Shown here in pieces: positions 46,135-53,833 of a stretch of DNA of 64,000 bases. Every line of letters begins with the position of its first letter. Positions within the stretch are counted from its first letter, which is position 1. The DNA lies in the NCBI RefSeq assembly GCF_016617715.1, contig NZ_CP067225.1, forward strand, positions 558,001-622,000, given 5' to 3'. This DNA is from Paracoccus sp. MC1862. GTDB taxonomy: Bacteria; Pseudomonadota; Alphaproteobacteria; Rhodobacterales; Rhodobacteraceae. Under the pieces are notes generated by a model, which ran no database searches, was not told the origin of the DNA, and saw only the letters and a program-made list of their open reading frames with translations. The position numbers and the translations under genes were made by a program.

Positions 46135-46696
46135 GAGCACCTGACATAACCGTCTGATCTGGTTAAGACACATGAGGGCGCAGCCGAGGATCATGAAGGC
46201 CTCGCGGATGTCGGGCCGCCGTTCGTAGCGGATTGCCGGCCCGCGAAAGCGGTTGAGCCATGCCAGCGTTCGCATCAAGGGGCGCAAGCGTCACATCATG
46301 ATCGATACGTTCGGCTTGCTGCTGTTTGCCGTCATCCATCCGGTGGGCATCCAGGACCGCGATGGCGCCCCGGACGTCTTCCGCTCCATCCGGCACCGAT
46401 TCCCCTGGCTGCGCCATGTGTTCGCCAATGGCGGCTATGCCGGGGATAAGCTGAAGGCAACGCCCAGAGGCCGCGGCGACTGGACGCTCGAGCTCATCAA
46501 GCGTTTCGACGCCATGAAAGGGTTCGAGGTTCCGCCGCGTCGACGGGTCCTCGAGCGAACATTCGCATGGCTCGGGCGATGCCGCAGGTTGGCAAAGGAT
46601 GGGGAGCGATCAGTGGAAAGCTCAACGGCTTGGACCCTGATCGCAAGCATCAGGCTCATGACATTGCGCCTCGCAAGATATTGCGATTTCGCATGA
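46135..46696. mobile_element. chimera of two IS5-type relics
   Basis: From 46135 the terminal repeat GAGCACCTGACATAACC is followed by the minus-strand 3' end of the IS5 type seen at 5617-6043, up to about 46262. There it joins, in the AWLNRF-like region, a second IS5-type transposase on the plus strand. That part reads IKGRKRHIMIDTFGLLLFAVIHPVGIQDRDGAP, then GFEVPPRRRVLERTFAWLGRCRRLAKD, and ends at 46696. Neither part is functional. Confidence 0.8.
46616..46690 (+). repeat. IS5 3'-end direct repeat, left copy
   Basis: GAAAGCTCAACG begins a stretch of about 75 bases that recurs at 47674-47748 in the same orientation with scattered mismatches. The two copies bracket the outer-membrane gene at 46746-47399. 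Confidence 0.75.
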
Positions 46697-46745
46697 ACTT
46701 TTGAATCCGGCTTTCAGGCAGGCTGGGCGTGTCCGTCAGTTTTCG

Positions 46746-47399
46746 TCAGAAGTCATAGCGCATGCCGACAAGCAGATCGAAGGTCTCGAACTTGCCGTTG
46801 AAGCTCTCCCGGTCGGGGCCGTCGAACTTGTCCGACTCGGTCTGGAACCAGCGTCCCTCGGCATAGAGGTTAACATTTGGGTTCAGCTCGTAGCCGATGC
46901 CGCCGATCAACTGGTAGGCAAGCAACGTCTCGGCTTCGAAATCCTGGCCGCCGGCACTCACCTCCACGTTGGCCCCGCCGATGCCAGCGCCGAGATAAGG
47001 CCGGACCGTCCCGGTCGCGCCCATGCTGTCGAACATGTAAAGCGCGTTGAACATGAAGGCGTTGGCAGAGGTGTCGCCGTCGGCCCGGTCGCCTTCGTCA
47101 CGGTCTGTGACGGTGAAGTCGGCGTTGCGGTAGGCGTATTCGACCTCCACCGAGATGTTCGGCGTGACGGCCGCGCCGACCGCGACGCCCAGGGTATACC
47201 CGGTGTCATGATCGAAGCTGGGGAGGGCGATTTGCGTCCCGTCCTCCGTAAGGGTGGTGTCGAAGTCCCGGGGCCAGGTCGCGCCTCCGAAACTCTTGAC
47301 GTAGACCTCTTCCAGCGAGAACGCCTGAGCGGCCGCCGTTCCCGTGCCCCCCGCCAGCGCGGCGAATGCCACTGCTGCGGCCAAAGGTGCCTTTTTCAT
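46746..47399 (-). CDS. outer membrane beta-barrel protein
   Basis: A 217-residue protein with signal peptide MKKAPLAAAVAFAALAGGTGTAAAQ. Alternating hydrophobic strands follow: YTLGVAVGAAVTPNISVEVEYAYRN, GTVRPYLGAGIGGANVEV and LIGGIGYELNPNVNLYAEGRWF. The C-terminal aromatic MRYDF is typical of barrels inserted by BamA. It resembles small OmpA-barrel/OmpW-like proteins; the role is unknown. Start 47399 has GGAG eight bases upstream. The gene lies between IS5-end direct repeats. Confidence 0.85.
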   Translation of the reverse strand: MKKAPLAAAVAFAALAGGTGTAAAQAFSLEEVYVKSFGGATWPRDFDTTLTEDGTQIALPSFDHDTGYTLGVAVGAAVTPNISVEVEYAYRNADFTVTDRDEGDRADGDTSANAFMFNALYMFDSMGATGTVRPYLGAGIGGANVEVSAGGQDFEAETLLAYQLIGGIGYELNPNVNLYAEGRWFQTESDKFDGPDRESFNGKFETFDLLVGMRYDF

Positions 47400-47904
47400 G
47401 GTTCGCTCCATTCTCTGTCCCGCGCCCGACACGATTTTACACCACTCGGATCGATGTGTATTCGATTCGCTGTCCTCGGCGGGTTGAAGCAAGGCGAGAC
47501 TTCGGCTTGGGTGCCACTTGATCGCCGCAGCGACAGCCCGCATCCTCCACGCGGCGGCCGCTAAGCCGGGAAGAAGGACGGCTGCGGGCATGGACGAATA
47601 CACGGTCGACGGCGCCGGGCCGGGTTGAAGGCGAACCATCAACGGCCTGATTGCGGCGACCATGATATCGCTTGAAAGCTCAACGCCCTGGACCCTGATC
47701 GCAAGCATCCGGCTCATGACACGGCGTATCGCTAGATACTGCGATTGGATGATTTGGGGGCCGGGATGCTCGTGCACCTTGTGCACGGCCGGGAAGTGCA
47801 GGTTCAGCCGTTCTGGCCTGCACCCTGCACCGCAAGATCGTTGATCCGAGGGGCTGGTTCTTGCTAGTCTTTCATGTAGATCCTGCCACGCTGGTGGAAC
47901 TGCC
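47400..47904. other. spacer holding a solitary IS5 3' end
   Basis: Apart from the IS5 end at 47674-47748, nothing is recognised. The left end carries the outer-membrane gene's promoter region, and the right end leads into the RTX gene. Confidence 0.45.
47674..47748 (+). repeat. IS5 3'-end direct repeat, right copy
   Basis: The stretch reads STPWTLIASIRLM and RIARYCDW, matching the end of the transposase at 46616-46690. No further IS5 sequence is attached. Confidence 0.75.
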
Positions 47905-48921
47905 ATGACCGGACAGATCTTCATCGAGGCGAATGATGTCGAGCTCTTCGGCCTGCCCTCGGGCGCGACGCATCTCTACCTCGTTTTGCGCGACAGCAAT
48001 GGCGAGGAGTACGTGATCCGCTCTGGGCCGGAGCGTCCGTACTTGCCGTGGTTCGGTGACATGAAGGTCGAGACCAACATCCCCATTGTCGACTCTGCCG
48101 ATGACCGCGACGGCGACACGCCGGCCGAGCGCTTGAGCACACCGCTCGACTTCCCTGGGCTGACCGACGATCAGGCTTGGGCGATCATGGTCAAGTACGC
48201 GCGCATGATCGACAGGGCTGATAATGGCTACGAGGTTTTCGGTGAAAACTCCAACGCCTTCATAGGCGCGATGCTGGCTGCAGCCGGTGGCGACCCCTCG
48301 GCGATGCTGCCGACTGGCGTAAGCCGCGGGGAGGCGCTGGGGATCGCGAACTATCGCGACATCATGAACGATGTGCCGCCTCCCGCCGACGGCATCGTGC
48401 GTGGCACGTCGGGGGCCGACCGGATCAACGGCATCCAGATCGACGAGGTGATCGCCGTCGGGGCGGGGAACGACATCGTCCATGGCGGGCGCGGCGACGA
48501 CCGCATCAATGGCGGCGCGGATAGCGACTGGCTTTTCGGCGAGACGGGCGACGACACGCTGAATGGCGAGACAGGGGCCGACAGGCTTTACGGGATGATC
48601 GGCAACGACATCCTGCGGGGCGGGGGTGGAGCCGACCTTCTCGACGGTGGGTCGGGCATAAACACGCTTCTCGGCGGGGCGGACGCCGATGTGTTCCAGT
48701 TCACCCAAGGCTCCGCTGGCCGTATCGGTGACTTCGAGGATGGGGTGGACCAGCTTCGCATCCGAACCGGGGCCGCCGTCGCCTATGAGGATCTTGTCAT
48801 CACCAGCTTCGGAACCTCGGACCAGCATACCCGCATCACATGCGAAAACATCGTGATTGAATTGTTGAACGTCGAGCGCGCCCTGATCGATGCGCGCGAC
48901 ATGGACCTGCTGTTGGTCTGA
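47905..48921 (+). CDS. RTX-repeat (hemolysin-type calcium-binding) protein
   Basis: A 338-residue protein. About 190 residues have no recognised domain but are acidic and hydrophilic. Then come five or six nonapeptide RTX repeats of the GGxGxDxxx type (GGRGDDRIN, GETGDDTLN, GETGADRLY, GGGGADLLD, about 193-255), and a C-terminal region with FQFTQGSAGRIGDFEDGVDQLRIR. This is the usual layout of calcium-binding proteins exported by type I secretion, whose signal is at the C-terminus. No protease HExxH or lipase motif is seen. No secretion genes are in the window. Confidence 0.85.
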   Translation: MTGQIFIEANDVELFGLPSGATHLYLVLRDSNGEEYVIRSGPERPYLPWFGDMKVETNIPIVDSADDRDGDTPAERLSTPLDFPGLTDDQAWAIMVKYARMIDRADNGYEVFGENSNAFIGAMLAAAGGDPSAMLPTGVSRGEALGIANYRDIMNDVPPPADGIVRGTSGADRINGIQIDEVIAVGAGNDIVHGGRGDDRINGGADSDWLFGETGDDTLNGETGADRLYGMIGNDILRGGGGADLLDGGSGINTLLGGADADVFQFTQGSAGRIGDFEDGVDQLRIRTGAAVAYEDLVITSFGTSDQHTRITCENIVIELLNVERALIDARDMDLLLV

Positions 48922-48984
48922 AGCTTGAGGCCCGTCAAGTTCTTGCGCGGGCGCTTTCGTTGAAAGGGAGGTCAGGCGCTGGTC

Positions 48985-50300
48985 CGCCCCCTGAAAGTGG
49001 TCCTCCCTGAAGCAGGCTTTCGAGCCGGATGGAGGCCGGCGGAATGTCGCGGAAGAAGCACGAACCCGAGGAGATCGTGGCCAGGCTCCGGCAGGTCGGC
49101 GTGTTGGTGTCGCGGGGCCGGTCGGTGGCCGGGGCGGTGCGCTCGATCGGCGTGGCGCAGTTGACCTGCTCCCGGTGGCGCAAGGAGTTCGGCGGGCTGC
49201 AGAGCGATCGGGTCAAACGCCTGAAGGAGCGGGAGAAGGAGAACGGGCGGCTGCGGAAGGCCGTCTCCGGCCTGACGCCGGAGAAGCTGATCCTGCGTGG
49301 TGAGGCCTGTGGCCGAACGCCTCGGGCAACTTCCAGGCCCCGCGCGTCGCCGTGCCTGCATCGGGCAGGTCCGGCAGGAGTTCCGTGTCTCGGCGCGCCT
49401 CGCCTGCCGCGTGCCCGGCCCGCCTCGCTCGACCCGAGCCGGAAGGTGCCGCGCGGACGGGCCGATGAAGAGGCGCTGACTGCCGGCATCGTTGCGCTTG
49501 CCGCCCGGCAGGGGCGCTGCGGCCAGCGGCGGATCCCGGCCCTGCTCGGGCATGCCGGCCGGACGGGGAACGTGACGCGCGGCGCGGGGGCGAGGCCTGC
49601 GTCGCCGGCGGCGGGAGGGGCTGACGGCGCCTGCGCCGCAACCGGGGAAGGCGCGGCTCCGGCGCGACGACGGATCGTGCCTCCGTCTGCGGCCAGCGCG
49701 TCCAGACCACGTCCGGTCTTGCGACTTCGTCGCGGCCCGGACCCGTGACGGCGGGAAGTTCCGCATGCGCGACCTGATCGGCGGGTTCGCCCGGGAATCC
49801 CTGGCGCTCCGGCTCAGCCGCAAGCCGAACGCGCCGGCTGTCATCGACGTGCTGCCGGACCGGTTCCTCCTCCGCGGCGTGCCCGGCCCTGTCCGGCCGG
49901 ACAACGGCCCGGCGTTCGTGGCCACCGCGCTGCGCGACCGGATCGCCGCGGCCGGCGCCGGAACGGCCTCTGTCGAGCCTGGATCCCCCGGGGAGGGAGG
50001 AGGATCAGGAAACGGTCCGGGGGACTGTGTGCCCGACGACGGGCCGCTGCGAGAGCTTCACCGCCAAGCTGCGCGACGAGCGGCTCACCGGCGACATCCT
50101 CTGCAGCCTCGCCGCGGCGAAGATCGTCCTCGCGGCGGGGCGCCGCCCTTGCACCACAAAGCGCCCGCATTCCTCCCCGGGCGAGCGGCCCCCCGCTCCC
50201 GAGGTCCCGCAGGGACCGCCTTCGCCACCCCAAGCATGGCGCCAGCACCCGTCATGCACCAAGATCGGAAAGGGACCACCCCAGCGGGGCTGGCTAGGCA
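48985..50300 (+). mobile_element. degenerate IS3-family element, copy 2
   Basis: Starting with CCCCTGAAAGTGGTCC, the element encodes OrfA (MSRKKHEPEEIVARLRQVGVLVSRGRSVAGAVRSIGVAQLTCSRWRKEFGG; RLRKAVSGLTPEKLILRGEA) and broken OrfB pieces (FRMRDLIGGFARESLAL; VRPDNGPAFVATALRDRI; SVEPGSP; LRELHRQ in a shifted frame). It is the inverted partner of the copy at 13060-14390, with a palindromic insert at the same site. The end GGGACCACCCCAGCGGGGCTGG lies near 50295. Confidence 0.8.
49998..50040 (-). repeat. palindromic insert, copy C, decayed (in an IS3 relic)
   Basis: GGAGGATCAGGAAACGGTCC and GGACTGTGTGCC form an imperfect stem (50008-50018 and 50022-50032) with two changes from copies A and B. It interrupts OrfB between EPGSP and CESF-like sequence, the same point as copy B. 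Confidence 0.75.
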
Positions 50301-50557
50301 GGACCGGCCCCTTTGATAGTGACGCGGTGCGCTTGAACGGCTCGTGCAAGAACTTTCGCCTGCGCTTTTGGGGACCTGGATGCTATGGCCGCCCTGTTGT
50401 TAGGTGCTGGACTGCGGAGTTCGCGGAACTGGACTGCGAGATAATGCGGCGGGGGCAGGCGAAAGACTGGCCGAAGTATAAGGCCAGGATATTTCAACAA
50501 GGAAGGCAACAACAGTGGCGAGCAGGAGTGGAAAGCCTCCGCTTCGCCATCGCCGTG

Positions 50558-51778
50558 TCAGCCTCGCCGGGCGCTGTCGAACCAGGCCCGCAGGGCGGCA
50601 CGCTCCTCGGGCTCGATGAAGCTGACGTTGCCGGGGGGCATGGCGTCGGTCAGGCCGGCCTGCAGGAAGATCTCCCGCGCGTGGCGGGCGATCTGGGCGT
50701 CGGTTTCCAGAACGACGCGCTTGGGGGCAGTGGCAAGGCCATCCCAGTTCGGCTCGGCCGCGTGGCACATGGAACAGCGGCCCAGAACGATGTCGCGGAC
50801 CTGATCGAAGTGGGGATCGGCGGTCAGGCGGGCCTCGCGGGCGGTCAGGGCGGCTTCGCCTTCCAGCCGCTGGGTGCCCAGCGAGGACAGCCAGACGATC
50901 CCGAGGAACAGCGCCACGGTCGCGGCCCAGGTCCACCAGGGCTTGGGCTTGCCGGCGTGCGAGCTGTTGAAGAAATGCCGGATGGTCACGCCCATCAGGA
51001 ACACCAGCGCGGCGATCAGCCAGTTCCAGCGGCTCGCGAAGGCCAGCGGATAGTGGTTCGACAGCATCAGGAACACGACCGGCAGGGTCAGGTAGTTGTT
51101 GTGCGTGGACCTCAGCTTGGCGACCTTGCCGTATTTCGGGTCGGGCGTGCGGCCCGCCTTGAGGTCGGCCACGACGATCCGCTGGTTCGGGATGATGATC
51201 ATGGCGACGTTCGCGGTCATGATCGTCGCCGTGAAAGCGCCGAGGTGCAGCAGCGCCGCACGGCCGGTGAAGACCTGATCATAGCCCCAGGCCATGACGA
51301 CCAGCAGCGCGAAGAGCAGCAGCATCAGCGTGGTCGGGTTCTCGCCCAGCCGGCTTTTGCACAGCCGGTCGTAGATCACCCAGCCGATCCCCAGCGACAG
51401 GGCCGAGATCAGGATGGCGGCCCATGTGGAGAGTTCGACCTTGGTCGGGTCGATCAGGTAAAGCTCGGCCTGCGCCCAGTAGAGGACCATCAGCATGGCC
51501 GCGCCCGACAGCCAGGTGGAATAGCTTTCCCACTTGAACCAGGTCAGGTGCTCGGGCAGCCGCTCGGGCGCGACGAGATATTTGGTGATGTGGTAGAAGC
51601 CGCCGCCGTGGACCTGCCATTCCTCGCCATGCGCCTTGTCTGGCAGGCCGGGGGCCTTCCGCAGGCTGAGATCCAAGGCGATGAAGTAGAAGCTGGACCC
51701 GATCCAGGCGATGGCGGTGATGACATGGACCCAGCGGATGGCGAAGGACGCCCAGTCGTGCAGGATGACGCCGTTCAT
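50558..51778 (-). CDS. puuD: urate hydroxylase PuuD (membrane, cytochrome c-fused)
   Basis: PuuD oxidises urate to 5-hydroxyisourate. The 406-residue protein has about eight membrane spans with conserved histidines (WVHVITAIAWIGSSFYFI, VHGGGFYHITKYL, STHNNYLTLPVVFLMLSNHYPL). A C-terminal cytochrome c domain with heme motif CSMCH (GRCSMCHAAEPNW, about 340) passes electrons to the respiratory chain. Start 51778 is just after the stop of uraH, making an operon with the next pathway step. Length is usual. Confidence 0.95.
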   Translation of the reverse strand: MNGVILHDWASFAIRWVHVITAIAWIGSSFYFIALDLSLRKAPGLPDKAHGEEWQVHGGGFYHITKYLVAPERLPEHLTWFKWESYSTWLSGAAMLMVLYWAQAELYLIDPTKVELSTWAAILISALSLGIGWVIYDRLCKSRLGENPTTLMLLLFALLVVMAWGYDQVFTGRAALLHLGAFTATIMTANVAMIIIPNQRIVVADLKAGRTPDPKYGKVAKLRSTHNNYLTLPVVFLMLSNHYPLAFASRWNWLIAALVFLMGVTIRHFFNSSHAGKPKPWWTWAATVALFLGIVWLSSLGTQRLEGEAALTAREARLTADPHFDQVRDIVLGRCSMCHAAEPNWDGLATAPKRVVLETDAQIARHAREIFLQAGLTDAMPPGNVSFIEPEERAALRAWFDSARRG

Positions 51779-51779
51779 C

Positions 51780-52127
51780 TCAGCTTCCCCGATAGGTGGA
51801 ATAGCCGTAGGGTGAGACCAGCAGCGGGACGTGGTAATGGTCCTCCTCGGCCATCCCGAAGCGGATCGGCACCTCGTCAAGGAAGCGGGGCGAAGGGGTT
51901 TGATCGTGGCTGTCCAGCCACTCGCCGACATGGAAGACCAGTTCGTAGCGGCCGGTCTGGAACTCGCCCTGAGGCAGGATCGGGCCGTCGGTCCGGCCGT
52001 CGTCGTTCGTCACCACCTCGCGCAAGGCTCGCCGGTCGCCGTCCAGTGCGTAAAGCGTAATGCGCATCCCTGCGGCGGGCCGCCCTTGCGCGGTGTCCAG
52101 CACATGGGTCGTCAGAAATCCGGCCAT
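51780..52127 (-). CDS. uraH: 5-hydroxyisourate hydrolase
   Basis: A 115-residue transthyretin-fold enzyme with family signatures [16 protein letters not shown] (about 6-21), [18 protein letters not shown] and the C-terminal YRGS tetrapeptide that distinguishes the hydrolase from transthyretin. It hydrolyses the product of PuuD to OHCU. The stop ends two bases before puuD, so the two are one transcription unit. It diverges from allA across 110 bases that should contain both promoters. Confidence 0.95.
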   Translation of the reverse strand: MAGFLTTHVLDTAQGRPAAGMRITLYALDGDRRALREVVTNDDGRTDGPILPQGEFQTGRYELVFHVGEWLDSHDQTPSPRFLDEVPIRFGMAEEDHYHVPLLVSPYGYSTYRGS

Positions 52128-52237
52128 CCATCCCCCCGTTCATCTTTGCTGTTGCCCTGATACTGCAGGTGCCCCGGCACTGGACAGTGGCCCAGACCAC
52201 ATTCAGCTTATCCTTTCGCAGAAGAATGAGGGAAGCG

Positions 52238-52723
52238 ATGAACGACCGCATCATCCGGACCGAGCCGCTGACGGCCGAAGCCTTCGCGCCCTGGGGCGAG
52301 GTGCTGGACACCACGGGCGAGCCCGACCGCATCATCAACGAGGGCCGCTGCGGCCGCTGGCACGACCGCGCCCGGCTGGATGTCGAGGGGCGGACGGGGA
52401 TCTCGGTCTTCCTGTCGCAGAAGGTCGCGCTGCCCCATGCCTTTCGTCTAGTCGAACGGCATCCGCTGGGGTCTCAGGCTTTCCTGCCGATGACCGAGCA
52501 TCCCTTTCTGGTGATCGTCGCACGGGACAACGGGGGAGAGCCGGGCCGCCCCCACGCTTTCGTCACGGCGCCGGGGCAGGGGATCAACCTTGCGCGCGGG
52601 GCGTGGCACGGGGTGCTGACTCCGCTGGCCGATCCGGGACTGTTCGCGGTGGTGGACCGCTGCGCCGAGGGGCCGAACCTTGAGGAATACCGCTGGGATC
52701 AGGACTGGACGGTGGTCGCCTGA
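52238..52723 (+). CDS. allA: ureidoglycolate lyase
   Basis: A 161-residue cupin-like enzyme (AllA) releasing urea and glyoxylate from ureidoglycolate, the late step of urate and allantoin breakdown. Visible features are TAEAFAPWGEVLD near the start, ISVFLSQK, the metal-proximal VERHPLGSQAFLPM and the NLARGAWHGVLTPL strand pair. ATG 52238 is preceded by GAGGGAAGC. The last 25 bases overlap the end of the convergent rbsK gene. Pathway neighbours puuD and uraH support the assignment. Confidence 0.92.
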   Translation: MNDRIIRTEPLTAEAFAPWGEVLDTTGEPDRIINEGRCGRWHDRARLDVEGRTGISVFLSQKVALPHAFRLVERHPLGSQAFLPMTEHPFLVIVARDNGGEPGRPHAFVTAPGQGINLARGAWHGVLTPLADPGLFAVVDRCAEGPNLEEYRWDQDWTVVA

Positions 52724-53631
52724 AACGCCGCGAACTCCTGCGCCGAGGCATATGACCCCTGTGCCCCCGGTTTCGTCACCGACAGCGCGGCGTAGCCCGC
52801 GGCTTGGGCCAACGCCTGCTCGGGCGCCGCGCCCGCCGCGAGGAAATGCGCGAAGGCGCCGATGAAGGCATCGCCTGCGCCCGTGGTGTCCACAGGCCGG
52901 ACGCGGATCGCGGGGATCGCGGTCACGCCCCCGGCCGTGACCAGCCGCGCGCCGCGTGCGCCCAGCGTCACCACCACGTTGCCGATGCCATGGACGAGCA
53001 GGCTTTGCGCGGCGGCAGCAATCTGGTCTTCGGTGGCGACGGGCAGGCCGGTCAGCATCGCAAGCTCGGTCTGGTTCGGGCAGAACCATGACAGGCCCTG
53101 CAAGGCCGCAAGATCCAGCCCCGGCGCGGCGGGCGCGGGGTTCAGGATCGCGGGAACGCCAAGCCGCGCGGCAAGCTTGATCGCGTGATAAACTGTCTCG
53201 AGCGGCACCTCGAGTTGCAGCAGGATCAGGTCGCAGCGGGTCAGGTCATCCGCCGCCGCCTCCACGTCGGCCGGCGTCAGCGTGCCGTTCGCCCCGGCCA
53301 CGATGACGATCACGTTCTCGCCCGAGGGGTCCACGAAGATCGAGGCCACGCCGTTCGCCGTCCCCTTTGCCACCCGCGCATGGGTCAGGTCGATCCCGTG
53401 GCCTTCAAGGTTGCGCAGCACGTCCTGCCCGAAGCCATCGTCGCCGACCCGCGTGACCATCATCACCGCCGATCCCAGCCGGGCCGCCGCGACCGCCTGG
53501 TTCGCGCCCTTGCCGCCGAAGCCGGTTGAAAAGCGCGTCCCCGCCAGTGTCTCGCCCGGCAAGGGCATCCGGGGCAGGTTGGTCACGAGATCGACGTTGT
53601 TCGACCCGATCACCGCAATGCGTCCAGCCAT
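52699..53631 (-). CDS. rbsK: ribokinase
   Basis: A 310-residue PfkB-family kinase phosphorylating ribose at O5. N-terminal IGSNNVDLVTNLPRMPLPGETL, GFGGKGANQAVAAARLG (39-55), anion-hole motif VDTTGAGDAFIGAFAHFL (about 247-264) with catalytic Asp, and VTLGARGA before it are all present. The C-terminal end overlaps allA by 25 bases in convergent orientation. Other PfkB sugars cannot be excluded, but the N-terminal signature favours ribose. Confidence 0.9.
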   Translation of the reverse strand: MAGRIAVIGSNNVDLVTNLPRMPLPGETLAGTRFSTGFGGKGANQAVAAARLGSAVMMVTRVGDDGFGQDVLRNLEGHGIDLTHARVAKGTANGVASIFVDPSGENVIVIVAGANGTLTPADVEAAADDLTRCDLILLQLEVPLETVYHAIKLAARLGVPAILNPAPAAPGLDLAALQGLSWFCPNQTELAMLTGLPVATEDQIAAAAQSLLVHGIGNVVVTLGARGARLVTAGGVTAIPAIRVRPVDTTGAGDAFIGAFAHFLAAGAAPEQALAQAAGYAALSVTKPGAQGSYASAQEFAAFQATTVQS

Positions 53632-53833
53632 CGGCGTCTCCCTGTCCAGCGCCGAAGGTCACGGATCGGCGGGGTCGAGGAAAGACCGGAACGTGCCCCC
53701 GCGCAAGCGCCTGCCGCCGCATCCCGCGGAATTGCCACCTGAATCCCGACGGACCGGCGGGTCTGAAGGCCGGTCCCGGACATCATTCCGGCACAACCGC
53801 GGCGCGGTCAGGCGGCTTTCCCCTGCCTTGTTC

